DNA of 59,360 bases, taken from Clostridium chromiireducens. Lineage in GTDB: Bacteria > Bacillota > Clostridia > Clostridiales > Clostridiaceae. The stretch covers positions 1 through 59,360 of the forward strand of contig NZ_MZGT01000033.1 of NCBI RefSeq assembly GCF_002029255.1, given 5' to 3'. A program made the translations under genes and the position numbers. This document shows positions 1 to 11,548 of this stretch, in pieces. Each line of letters begins with the position of its first letter. Within the stretch, counting starts at the first letter, position 1. The notes beneath the pieces were generated by a model, which made no database searches, was not told the origin of the DNA, and worked only from the letters and a program-made list of their open reading frames with translations.

Positions 1-57
1 CAATAAATATATTTATATAGTTTATTATTGATTACTTATAATATAGGAGTGATATTA

Positions 58-540
58 ATGGAGAAAATAGCAAGTTTTACAATTAACCACCTTGAATTAC
101 TTCCTGGTGTATACGTATCAAGACAAGATAAGTTTGGTGACACAGTTCTTACAACTTTTGATATAAGAATGACTAGACCTAATTATGAGCCAACTATGAA
201 TACTGCAGAAATGCATGCAATTGAGCATTTAGCTGCTACATTCTTAAGAAACCATAAAGATTATGCAGATAAAACTGTTTACTTTGGACCAATGGGATGT
301 AGGACAGGCTTTTATTTAATCTTACACGGTGATTACAAATCTAAGGATATAGTTCCACTTCTTACAGAACTATATAAGTTTATGGCTGAGTTTGAAGGAG
401 ATATTCCTGGTGCTTCAGCTAAAGATTGTGGTAACTATTTGGATATGAATCTACCAATGGCTAAATATTTGGCAAACAAGTTCCTAAGCGATGTTTTATT
501 AAACATAAAAGAAGAAAATTTAATTTATCCAGCTAACTAA
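58..540 (+). CDS. luxS: S-ribosylhomocysteine lyase (autoinducer-2 synthase) LuxS
   Basis: LuxS cleaves S-ribosylhomocysteine to homocysteine and DPD, the AI-2 precursor, in the cytosolic activated-methyl cycle. The 160-aa product has the family hallmarks: the HAIEH metal motif (His53, Glu56, His57), the GCRTGF segment with the catalytic Cys81, and the third metal ligand Cys124 in the AKDCGNY segment. Length is normal for the family. I chose the ATG at 58 because AGGAGTG precedes it by a good distance; an upstream in-frame start at 28 has no such site. It stands alone and ends in a strong terminator. Family assignment is certain. Confidence 0.97.
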   Translation: MEKIASFTINHLELLPGVYVSRQDKFGDTVLTTFDIRMTRPNYEPTMNTAEMHAIEHLAATFLRNHKDYADKTVYFGPMGCRTGFYLILHGDYKSKDIVPLLTELYKFMAEFEGDIPGASAKDCGNYLDMNLPMAKYLANKFLSDVLLNIKEENLIYPAN

Positions 541-581
541 ATATAAATAAACCTTATTAATCTTTTTATTAAGGTTATATT

Positions 582-614
582 AAAATAGGATACCACCATG
601 TGGTATCCTATTTT
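582..614. terminator. Bidirectional terminator between luxS and the LarA-like gene
   Basis: A perfect 15-bp stem (582-596 with 600-614) with a 3-nt loop is flanked by A-rich and T-rich tracts on both sides, so it can stop luxS on the plus strand and the convergent larA-like gene on the minus strand. A weaker hairpin around 551-575 (ACCTTATTAA paired with TTATTAAGGT) precedes it. Confidence 0.9.
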
Positions 615-1910
615 TTATTTTAAAGCTAACTTTGGAAGCGTAGTTGCCCCATGAGGCATAAGATTAATTGTAAGATTCTTATTCTGATTTTTATAGGCAA
701 TTTCAAGTGCCTCCTCCAATGTTTTAGTCACAATGATTTTTGTGTTTTTAAGCAAATCAGGATCAATTTCTGAAACTAAAATCAACTTATATTTTTCTCC
801 TGTCTCACAAAAGAAATACCCAACATATTTCGATATAGTATAATTTTCTCTAAGATCTTTTTCTCTGTCCAGCATATTATCAAAATTTAGTATCATGTCA
901 TTAATATCTTTAATCTCTCCAATACCTTCACTACACTCAGCAAGTACTATGATAGTCCCCCCATCAACTACTGCCTCTTTTGCATTTATTAAAGTTTTTA
1001 TGGATTGATAAAGATTTATATCCTTGGGTGATCCTCCTGCACTTGCAATAACTATATCTGATTTCTTCTCTATATTAACACCATCAATACTGTCTACTAA
1101 CTTTCTTCCCGCTTCATGAGCTGTTATATAATCTCCTGAAACTGCACCAGCTATATTACCATCTGGTCCCATTATTACATTAAACATGAAAGTGGGTTTT
1201 ACCATAGCAGCAGCCTGCATCATATCGTCATGTATAGGATTTTCCACAATATTTCCTGAGCATACACTCTCTCTTGTGCCACTTCCAAGACCTTCCTTTA
1301 GAGAAAGAGAATGATTTAAAGATATTGTTTTGAATGAAGCAATACCTGGAAGTATGGACTTTTTCCCTCCAGACCAACCAACAAGGAAGTGATAAATAAT
1401 AGCTCCTGTAATAACTACATGATCACATTCAACAGCCTTTTTGTTTATTATAACTGGAGTTCCATAGGTTGTATCCCCTAGATATACCATACTATCTTCA
1501 TCAAAACTATCATGATCATGAACTTCAAACCTTTTTGACAGTTCTTCCCCTAGAAGTATTTTATGTTCTTCCCCTGTTTGTTTTCTGTGAGTCCCCTGAG
1601 CACATAGGAATATAATCTCTTCATCCCTAACTCCGCCTTCATTCAGTTCCTCTACAATTTTATATAAAAATTTATGAGGCTTTTGCCAGCTTCTTGTAAT
1701 GTCTGAAATTACTATACAAACTGTTTCACCTTCATTCACTATATCCTTGAGTCTCTCACTACCAATAGGATTATATAGTGCTTCTGAAATAATTTCATCT
1801 TCCGTTTTATCCTGTCTAAAAACATTACTTTCAATTATTTCAAGAAGATTTTTTTCTTCAAAATAAGCTTTCATTGTACCTTGTCCATATTTCATATTGA
1901 TTTCTTTCAT
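615..1910 (-). CDS. LarA-type nickel-pincer racemase (DUF2088 family)
   Basis: 431 aa, full length for LarA. LarA enzymes racemise lactate or other 2-hydroxyacids with a lysine-bound nickel-pincer nucleotide. The catalytic set is at the classic positions: Asp70 and Arg73 (SDITRS), His108 (GTHR), His174 (IIYHF), Lys183/Lys184 (GGKKS) and His200 (SLNHS). The substrate cannot be read from sequence, since LarA paralogues act on lactate, malate and other hydroxyacids. No larB, larC or larE cofactor gene lies next to it, so the cofactor must come from elsewhere. The start is supported by a G-rich site (GGGGGG) about 9 nt upstream. A tauE-like permease lies upstream on the same strand, 351 bp away and separated by a terminator. 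Confidence 0.88.
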   Translation of the reverse strand: MKEINMKYGQGTMKAYFEEKNLLEIIESNVFRQDKTEDEIISEALYNPIGSERLKDIVNEGETVCIVISDITRSWQKPHKFLYKIVEELNEGGVRDEEIIFLCAQGTHRKQTGEEHKILLGEELSKRFEVHDHDSFDEDSMVYLGDTTYGTPVIINKKAVECDHVVITGAIIYHFLVGWSGGKKSILPGIASFKTISLNHSLSLKEGLGSGTRESVCSGNIVENPIHDDMMQAAAMVKPTFMFNVIMGPDGNIAGAVSGDYITAHEAGRKLVDSIDGVNIEKKSDIVIASAGGSPKDINLYQSIKTLINAKEAVVDGGTIIVLAECSEGIGEIKDINDMILNFDNMLDREKDLRENYTISKYVGYFFCETGEKYKLILVSEIDPDLLKNTKIIVTKTLEEALEIAYKNQNKNLTINLMPHGATTLPKLALK

Positions 1911-2210
1911 TAATATAGCCCCCCAATATTAAATTATCAATATTTTCGAACTTATATTGATAATCCTTCAAAGTTTTCCATTTATTTTTAATATAGTACA
2001 ATTTTTAACTGTAGTCAACTAATACTATTCATATAATGCTTTTAACCATTTTAATGGTTTTTGAATTTCTTTATATAGGTCCTTCTGCCTTATATTCTGA
2101 ATTATCTTTTCCCATATAAAAACTAAATTTCACCTTAAAATATTCAATAACCCGTAAATCAATATAAACATAGGATTTATTTAGTTGAATTTTTATTCTA
2201 TAAATACAAA

Positions 2211-2246
2211 AAAGCTGTAAATTTAACACTTTAAATTCACAGCTTT
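2211..2246 (-). terminator. Terminator of the TauE/SafE gene; rest of the 1911-2261 gap
   Basis: A 16-bp stem with one mismatch (2211-2226 with 2231-2246) is followed on the minus strand by a run of six T. It lies just after the tauE-like stop. The rest of the gap (1911-2210) should hold the promoter of the LarA-like gene; I see no other recognisable element in it. Confidence 0.85.
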
Positions 2247-2261
2247 CAATAACATGATTTT

Positions 2262-2996
2262 TTAATAATTCAATAAACTTTTCACAAATAGGATTGTTCC
2301 GCTTATTATAAGTAATGCAATTACTACTTTTTTCACTGTATCTTCTTTCATCCCTGAATCAACCTTAACTCCAACAATCATTCCTATAATTACTGCTGGT
2401 GAAAGGATTAGCGTTGTAATAAATATTTCTTTATTTAATATGCCGGTAAACAAGTATAGAAAGAATCTAAACACATTATCCACTAAGAAAATACAGCAAA
2501 TATTTCCTCGAAATTGTCCTTTGTTATCTGAATACCTGCTAATATATGCAACTAAAAGTGCACCAATACCATAAAGCCCTGCTAAAATCCCTGAAGTTAT
2601 TCCTATAGCAGTAAGAAAAACGGGATTAGTTTTCTTATTAGTATCTTGCACTTGCTTTCTTGTCAACATTTCTAATGCCATCCCCACTACTACAATCCCT
2701 AATATTGATTTCAGTAGTCTGTCATTTCCTACCTTTAATAAAAGGGTACCTGGGATTATACCAGCCAATAACATAAGTGATAATGGAACGACAACCTTAA
2801 GAGAAACATTTTCTCTCTCTCTCCAAACTATATAAATATTTGTTGGTATACTAAAAATCAAATCAATAGGTGTGGTTAACCTATTTGGCACCATAAACGA
2901 AAACAGTGATCCCATGACAAGTGTGTTTCCAAATCCAGTTATAGCTTTTATAAAATAAGCTAGTACTGTTGAAATAAAAAGAAATAAGTTCTGCAT
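2262..2996 (-). CDS. TauE/SafE family membrane permease
   Basis: 244 aa with about eight hydrophobic segments spread over the whole length. The N-terminal FIKAITGFGNTL segment and the internal LAGLYGIGALL repeat are typical of the two-fold TauE/SafE (DUF81) architecture. Family members export or import small organic anions such as sulfite or sulfoacetate; no substrate can be deduced here. The start follows a GGGGGT-type ribosome site. It is monocistronic, with its own terminator. Confidence 0.8.
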   Translation of the reverse strand: MQNLFLFISTVLAYFIKAITGFGNTLVMGSLFSFMVPNRLTTPIDLIFSIPTNIYIVWRERENVSLKVVVPLSLMLLAGIIPGTLLLKVGNDRLLKSILGIVVVGMALEMLTRKQVQDTNKKTNPVFLTAIGITSGILAGLYGIGALLVAYISRYSDNKGQFRGNICCIFLVDNVFRFFLYLFTGILNKEIFITTLILSPAVIIGMIVGVKVDSGMKEDTVKKVVIALLIISGTILFVKSLLNY

Positions 2997-3112
2997 TTTC
3001 TACCCCCATCTGGTGCAACAATCTTTCTAATTTTTGCTGTAATTGTGCACTTAAGCCCAATTAATATTGTATATTTTATCTCTCCATAAATAAAGTAGAA
3101 AATTTACTTTTA

Positions 3113-3709
3113 TTATTCAACGCGTTTATTTTTGAAGTAAAACTCTTTATCACGTTGGTTTATTTCTCTTAATACACGACAAGGATTTCCTACAGCAACT
3201 ACATTTTCAGGAATATCATGAGTAACAACACTTCCTGCACCTATAACTGAGTTGTCTCCTATGGTAACACCAGGTAAAATAACTGCATTAGAACCTATCC
3301 ATACGTTATTACCGATTTTCACCGGAATTGAAAATTGAGTACCTGGCTTACGAAGATCAGGATCTATCGGATGTCCAGTAGGTGTGATTGTTACATTAGG
3401 TGCTATCATAACATGCTCGCCTATATATACATCAATATCATCTACAATTACAAGATTAAAATTAGCATAAAAATGGTTTCCAACATGAACATTTTTACCA
3501 TATGCCATATTCACTGGGGGTTCTATCCAAATATCATCACCCATATGTCCCAACAACTCCTTCAAAAGTTCTTTTCTTTTAATTTTCTCACTAGGACGTG
3601 TATGATTATAATCATATAATAATTCTTTGCACTTTTCACGTTCCTCATCAAGACCTTCTCCTATATCAACATACAGCATACCGTTTTTCATTTTTTCTCT
3701 AATTGTCAT
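3113..3709 (-). CDS. Maltose/galactoside O-acetyltransferase-like hexapeptide enzyme
   Basis: 198 aa, matching the LacA/Maa family in length and layout. An N-terminal Mac domain (about 1-60) is followed by left-handed beta-helix hexapeptide repeats (about 70-185, for example IGNNVWIGSNAVILPGV). The catalytic His113 sits in the TPTGHPID segment, as in GAT/MAT enzymes. These enzymes transfer acetyl from acetyl-CoA to the 6-OH of sugars or galactosides. The position downstream of lacZ is consistent with a galactoside acetyltransferase role, but the exact acceptor is inference. A GGGGAGG site precedes the start. Confidence 0.85.
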   Translation of the reverse strand: MTIREKMKNGMLYVDIGEGLDEEREKCKELLYDYNHTRPSEKIKRKELLKELLGHMGDDIWIEPPVNMAYGKNVHVGNHFYANFNLVIVDDIDVYIGEHVMIAPNVTITPTGHPIDPDLRKPGTQFSIPVKIGNNVWIGSNAVILPGVTIGDNSVIGAGSVVTHDIPENVVAVGNPCRVLREINQRDKEFYFKNKRVE

Positions 3710-3770
3710 ATTAACCTCCCCAATTTACATTCTATTTTTTAACCTCTTGTTTCATCTTTAAAAATGATTC

Positions 3771-4340
3771 TTAGTCAGGTTTTCTAATATTTTTATAATT
3801 GTTATCTATAATTTCTATTCCTTCAAATCTAACCTTGCATCCATCTCCAATTGGTGATTGTGCTGAAAAACCAACTTTAACTTCTTTATTCATATCAAGT
3901 TTAAATATTCTTACAAGTACCCATTTTTCTTTATCTCTTGAATAGTGTAATGCAAAATTGTTACCTTTCCTAATCACCTGCATCCAGATTTCACTTTCAT
4001 CTATTTTTTCTCCGTTACTATCATCTGAAACACCATTGGTTACTACTGAAACCATAGACGGATGGCCTGAGTCTGCATTCTCAAATGCAAACTTTATCCA
4101 CTTATCTATATTCTCAAATATTACTATACAGCCTAAATCATATGTTTCTTTAAACTCCGGAGCAATCTTACATCTTATAACAAAGTCTCCTTCAAATAAA
4201 GTATGATAAAAAGGAAAATTAGAGTATCTAGAATCGCTGCACATATCATTAAAGAGATCGGTTTTTTTACCCGCTTCCATAGTAATATTATTACCATTAC
4301 AATGGTAACTTACTGGATTATTAATCATTTGAAAATTCAT
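3771..4340 (-). CDS. DUF1349 concanavalin-like protein
   Basis: 189 aa with no signal peptide. The pattern (FPFYHTLFEGDFVIRCKI, W-rich strands, GFSAQSPIGDGCKVRF) fits the DUF1349 beta-jelly-roll family, to which B. subtilis YesU belongs. Its biochemical role is unknown; members often sit in glycan-use loci. Here it lies downstream of lacZ, beyond a hairpin, and 61 bp upstream of the acetyltransferase gene on the same strand. A strong GGGAGGGG site precedes the ATG. Confidence 0.75.
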   Translation of the reverse strand: MNFQMINNPVSYHCNGNNITMEAGKKTDLFNDMCSDSRYSNFPFYHTLFEGDFVIRCKIAPEFKETYDLGCIVIFENIDKWIKFAFENADSGHPSMVSVVTNGVSDDSNGEKIDESEIWMQVIRKGNNFALHYSRDKEKWVLVRIFKLDMNKEVKVGFSAQSPIGDGCKVRFEGIEIIDNNYKNIRKPD

Positions 4341-4540
4341 TTTTTACCCCTCCCTATTTTTTATTAATAATATATAATTCATAATCATTATAAATTTGCT
4401 ATCATGTATAAGTTATATTAGGTTTTATAACTAACGCATTATTATATTTTTATAGAAAATTTTCTATTTCCTTTACTGACCAGATAATATACATGCTTCT
4501 TATAAAAAAACCTTATTCTGCTGTGGCACTTTTATGCGAA

Positions 4541-4581
4541 AATATTCTGAAGAATACATATTTTAATATTCTTCAGAATAT
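4541..4581 (-). terminator. Strong hairpin after lacZ
   Basis: A 15-bp stem (4541-4556 with 4567-4581) with a 10-nt loop lies about 30 nt after the lacZ stop on the minus strand and is followed there by a short TTTT. It probably ends or attenuates lacZ transcription before the DUF1349 gene. Its arm contains TTCAGAATAT, the word that is repeated upstream of the 39.8-kb gene. Confidence 0.65.
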
Positions 4582-4609
4582 AGGATATTTATATCTATAT
4601 GTGTATACT

Positions 4610-7648
<3,039 letters not shown>

Positions 7649-7891
7649 TCACTTCCATTATTATATATGATTAATTTTATTTAGTTTTGATTTAATCCTT
7701 TTGGCTAAGTGCATATTTTAATAACACTGCTTTTAGCCAATGTCTTGTATAAAAATTAAAATATAAAGATTACGGGGCGTGTTAATAGACCACCATGTTA
7801 TGTAACCTTTTACACAAGTATCTAAAAGCATACTATTTATAAATTCAACTTTCGCTTCAAAGTAAATACTCTAATTATATTCTATTCTCGT

Positions 7892-7932
7892 TTTACTAAA
7901 AAATCAATATCATTTTACTAAAGTTTACTAAA
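7892..7932. promoter_or_regulatory. Triplicated TTTACTAAA operator-like sites between lacZ and yesN
   Basis: TTTACTAAA occurs at 7892-7900, 7914-7922 and 7924-7932. The word is palindromic apart from its centre. The first copy, preceded by TCG, lies just upstream of a TATAAT (minus strand, about 7875) that could serve lacZ. The same word occurs twice upstream of the LacI-family gene at 24.1-25.1 kb (25170-25178 and 25224-25232), where the second copy also adjoins CGA (TTTACTAAAACGA). I infer that this regulator binds here. The rest of 7643-7890 is lacZ leader without a clear element. Confidence 0.5.
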
Positions 7933-7949
7933 GCTTTTTTAGCTAAATA

Positions 7950-7989
7950 TTGAAAACCCATCATTGATAAGATATAATCAATGATGGGT
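7950..7989 (+). promoter_or_regulatory. yesN promoter overlapped by a perfect 13-bp inverted repeat
   Basis: TTGAAA (7950-7955), a 17-bp spacer and TATAAT (7973-7978) form a near-consensus sigma-A promoter about 50 bp ahead of the yesN start. A perfect inverted repeat, ACCCATCATTGAT (7956-7968) with its complement (7977-7989), starts right after the -35, spans the -10 and reaches the probable start site. A dimeric regulator bound here would block polymerase; alternatively a 5' hairpin forms in the transcript. Confidence 0.7.
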
Positions 7990-8030
7990 AATAATTATTT
8001 AATATAATGCTAGAATAGGGGTGCTGATTA

Positions 8031-9596
8031 TTGAACGAATATATTAAAATCTTGGTTGTCGATGATGAATTTATCATGAGACAAGGTATAACTCATATGA
8101 TTGATTGGGAAAAAGAAGGTTTTCAAATTATAGGCCAGGCTTCTAATGGTCAAGAAGCACTTGAAATGATTAAAAAAAATATACCAGATATTATAATCTC
8201 TGATGTTGTAATGCCTCAAATAAATGGAATTGAATTAACTGAGACTATACAAGCTAAATATCCTCAAATAAAAATTATCATTTTAAGCGGCTACAGTGAT
8301 TTTGAATATGTAAAGTCATCATTTCAAAATGGTGCTGTTGATTATATTTTAAAGCCAACCTTAAATCCGGCTGAGATATTAAAAACGCTAAAAAATATTT
8401 CAAGTAAATTAAAAAATAATACATTAGCTAAAAATAGTTCTACAAACACAAACAGTACGTTAACTAGACTTATCCTTGGCTTTGATGCCAATATTGACTT
8501 TGATTATCTAAATAGTTTATTTGTTTATGAAAACTTTTGTCTCTTTGGTTTAAATGCTAAAAAAATATATAATAATTTTGACAAGCGCCAAGAAATAATT
8601 AATCTTACTAATTCTGAAATATGTAATGAATTTCCTTTGGATGAAACAAATAAAGACTACAGCATTCAAATAGCTAATATTGAAAACGAAATCATGGTAT
8701 TAGTTATAAATTTTGATAACAAAAGTTACAGTACGATACTGAACAAGTTAAAAAATATTTCAGAAGTTGTTTCTAATAGTTTTAATGAGGCTTTTTTTGT
8801 CTTAAGCAAGACTTTTGATTCTATTGACAATATAAAAAACATATATGAAAAAGACTTTTCATTATTAACACAGCAATATTTTTATAATAAGAATAACTGT
8901 CTATTATGTTCTACAGATTATAAATCTCCTCCTTTAATAGATAGCTTTAACTTTAAACGTTTTTCTGAAGCAGTTTCATTAACGCAATACCAAAATGCTT
9001 TTGATATGCTTACACGGTATATTGAGAATGCAATAAGTAGAAAGGCTCTTACTGAATTTGAACTAAAAACTTTAATTCAAAATTCTTTCTACAACATAAT
9101 TGCATCTTTAGAATATTTAAATTTCGATATCAATGCACTAGCCTCTTTAAAACAGGATTGCTTCCATAAAATAGATGGTATTAAATATGCTGAAGATTTA
9201 ATGATAACTTACAGCTCTCTGCTAGAGTGTCTTGATGAAATAATAAATAAGCACGAAAGTAAAATAAATTCGCATATGATTAATAAAATCGTTCAGTATA
9301 TTCATGAACATTATGATGAACAACTTACTTTAGCTGATGTATCAAAATTATTTAACTTTAATTATTCATATTTGTCGGCTTACTTTAGTTCTCATAATGA
9401 AGAAGGATTTAATGAATTTCTCAATAAAATTAGAATACAAAAAGCTTGTGAATTCTTGAAACAAGATATCTCAATCTCTGATATTAGCAGCATGGTTGGA
9501 TATTCTGATCATAGTTATTTTTGTAAGGTGTTCAAGAAGTTCACAGGTCTTACTCCAAGTAATTTTAGAAAAAGCGGGATTAAACTGTTTGACTAA
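8031..9596 (+). CDS. Response regulator, YesN type (REC + AraC-type HTH)
   Basis: 521 aa. The N-terminal receiver domain (about 1-125) has the acidic pair Asp11/Asp12, the phospho-acceptor Asp58 (IISDVVMP) and the conserved Lys in YILKPT. A long linker follows, then two AraC-type helix-turn-helix motifs (about 420-521, with LADVSKLFNFNYSYLSAYF and ISDISSMVGYSDHSYFCKVF). The start is TTG, chosen because AGGGGTG lies 8 nt upstream and no ATG is nearby. It is co-transcribed with the kinase gene 16 bp downstream. Such YesN/YesM pairs usually activate carbohydrate ABC transporter genes; the gan operon is the likely target here (inference). Confidence 0.92.
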   Translation: MNEYIKILVVDDEFIMRQGITHMIDWEKEGFQIIGQASNGQEALEMIKKNIPDIIISDVVMPQINGIELTETIQAKYPQIKIIILSGYSDFEYVKSSFQNGAVDYILKPTLNPAEILKTLKNISSKLKNNTLAKNSSTNTNSTLTRLILGFDANIDFDYLNSLFVYENFCLFGLNAKKIYNNFDKRQEIINLTNSEICNEFPLDETNKDYSIQIANIENEIMVLVINFDNKSYSTILNKLKNISEVVSNSFNEAFFVLSKTFDSIDNIKNIYEKDFSLLTQQYFYNKNNCLLCSTDYKSPPLIDSFNFKRFSEAVSLTQYQNAFDMLTRYIENAISRKALTEFELKTLIQNSFYNIIASLEYLNFDINALASLKQDCFHKIDGIKYAEDLMITYSSLLECLDEIINKHESKINSHMINKIVQYIHEHYDEQLTLADVSKLFNFNYSYLSAYFSSHNEEGFNEFLNKIRIQKACEFLKQDISISDISSMVGYSDHSYFCKVFKKFTGLTPSNFRKSGIKLFD

Positions 9597-9612
9597 GAAA
9601 GGATAATATATA

Positions 9613-11403
9613 ATGTTCAAATATTCAAAATCTATTCACTCTACTAGTTTGTTCTTCAGAGTTGCATCAGTCGTCCTTGTAAGTGTTATTTTAGTTTCTA
9701 TTTCTATAGGTATTATAACTATCAAAATCTCTAAAGATACTCTTGTTGATACATTCAGTAAATCAAACTACAAGGTTTTAACACAAATCACAAACAACTT
9801 AAACACTTTAAATGATAATATAATAAATATTATGAATGCAATTGATTATATTCCAGATTTTCAAAGGTATTTATCAGAAAAGGAACTAAATCCTCAGCAG
9901 GAATTCAAAACTTTATATAATATGCAAACAGGTTTAAAAAAAATGATTCCTGAAAAAGATTTTTATGATATCACAGTGCTAGCTATAGGATTTAACGGCA
10001 GTACCTATGTAGCAAGTGATTACGATCATATTCTCCCAGTTTCAGATGAAATCTTAAATAGTGATTTTACTAAAAATGCACTAGCTAATAAAAATACTGT
10101 TTTATATCAATACTTAGACCATGGTTTTACAAAACTAACACAGCATTCTAGCACAATTGTAACTATAAAAGTTTTATGTGATAAACTTACAAAAGAGCCC
10201 TATGGACTTGTTTACGTGCTTATTAACGAAAATGCTTTGCATAAATACTATGATTATTTTGTAGGTAATGGTAATAGCATTACTATTATGTCCAGTGATG
10301 GTACTATTGTTTCCTCTAACAACACCAATAAGGTAGGAACAAAAAATACAGATTTATATAATATATCAAATGTTATTTTAGATAACAATCTTAAATATGT
10401 TAATACAAAATTAAATTCATCTGACGTAGCAATATTATCAAAACATTTACCCACATATAATTTTAATATTGTAGGTACAATTGATAAGAATATAGTTTTA
10501 AATGAAATATATGACTCCACTGAAATCATTGTAGCAAGCATAACAATCGCATTAGTATTTCTCATTATAACATTCTTTATAATAAGGAGAACAACAAAAC
10601 CAATTTCAGCTCTTGCTAAAACTATGCCTAAAATAATTTATGGTGATTTCAACAATCATCTTCCCATTGTTGGAAGCTATGAGGCCCGTGAATTATCAGC
10701 TGCATTTAACTATATGTTAGATGGTTTAAATAAGTATGTTCGTGAACAAATAAAAATGCAAAAAGAAAAGAGGAAAGCCGAAATACATGCTTTGCAAATG
10801 CAGATTAACCCGCATTTCATATACAATACTCTAGCCTCAATTAAGTGGCTTATGTGGCAGGGAAGCATCGAAAAATCCACTCAAACTATTGATGCTTTTA
10901 TCTCTCTACTTCGTAATACTATAAGTAATAAAAATGAAATGATAACAATTCAGGAAGAGCTTGAAAACTTAAAGAATTATGTTTTAATTAATCATACGCG
11001 CTATGGAGATAATATTAATGTTCATTTTTTCATAATGCCGAATTGTGAAGAATATATTATTCCAAAATTAATTCTACAACCTTTTATTGAAAATGCATTT
11101 TTCCATGGATTTACCGATAAAACAAATGGATCTATACACGTTTTTGTAAATGAACAAAATCAAAACTTGATTTGCGAGATTATAGATAACGGAGTCGGAA
11201 TGACTAATGAAGAAGTAAAAAATATATTAAGAAAATCCGCAGAAAAATATGAACATTTTACAAGCATTGGTATTCAAAATGTTAACGATAGAATTAAGCT
11301 CTTATATGGAGATGAATATGGAGTTATAATTATTAGTGAATTAAATAAAGGAACTACTGTAAGAGTAGTCATACCTGCTCAAAAAGAATTTGTAGAATAT
11401 TAA
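9613..11403 (+). CDS. Sensor histidine kinase, YesM/LytS-like
   Basis: 596 aa. A transmembrane helix (about 15-38), a long extracytoplasmic Cache-like sensor region (about 40-300) and a second helix (about 303-325) are followed by HAMP (about 325-380), the His-kinase domain with His401 (QMQINPHFIYNTLASI) and a C-terminal HATPase (IENAFFHGF, DNGVGM, GIQNVNDR). This is the typical partner of the adjacent YesN regulator. The external region probably senses oligosaccharide directly or through a binding protein; the ligand is not readable. The gene begins 16 bp after yesN with AAAGGAT as the site. Confidence 0.92.
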   Translation: MFKYSKSIHSTSLFFRVASVVLVSVILVSISIGIITIKISKDTLVDTFSKSNYKVLTQITNNLNTLNDNIINIMNAIDYIPDFQRYLSEKELNPQQEFKTLYNMQTGLKKMIPEKDFYDITVLAIGFNGSTYVASDYDHILPVSDEILNSDFTKNALANKNTVLYQYLDHGFTKLTQHSSTIVTIKVLCDKLTKEPYGLVYVLINENALHKYYDYFVGNGNSITIMSSDGTIVSSNNTNKVGTKNTDLYNISNVILDNNLKYVNTKLNSSDVAILSKHLPTYNFNIVGTIDKNIVLNEIYDSTEIIVASITIALVFLIITFFIIRRTTKPISALAKTMPKIIYGDFNNHLPIVGSYEARELSAAFNYMLDGLNKYVREQIKMQKEKRKAEIHALQMQINPHFIYNTLASIKWLMWQGSIEKSTQTIDAFISLLRNTISNKNEMITIQEELENLKNYVLINHTRYGDNINVHFFIMPNCEEYIIPKLILQPFIENAFFHGFTDKTNGSIHVFVNEQNQNLICEIIDNGVGMTNEEVKNILRKSAEKYEHFTSIGIQNVNDRIKLLYGDEYGVIIISELNKGTTVRVVIPAQKEFVEY

Positions 11404-11440
11404 CACATACGAAAATTAGTCTTATTCCCCAATAAATTGA

Positions 11441-11500
11441 AATAAGGAGTACGTTTTTTGAAGCGTTTCGAAGAAAACGCAATAAAACATGCTCCTTATT
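11441..11500. terminator. Large hairpin between the convergent kinase and chemoreceptor genes
   Basis: AATAAGGAG (11441-11449) pairs with CTCCTTATT (11492-11500) and the pairing continues inward with mismatches for about 27 nt per arm. It lies 38 nt after the kinase stop and 48 nt after the chemoreceptor stop, so it can serve both. It has no long T-run and resembles the decayed inverted repeats found elsewhere in the window. Confidence 0.6.
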
Positions 11501-11548
11501 ATTAGTTATGTTTCGAACTTAAGCCTCGATAACTTCATACTAAGAGAT

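Noticed and set aside
37..42. TATAAT as the luxS -10
   Set aside because: The transcript would begin at or after the AGGAGTG ribosome site, so the real promoter is probably upstream of the window.
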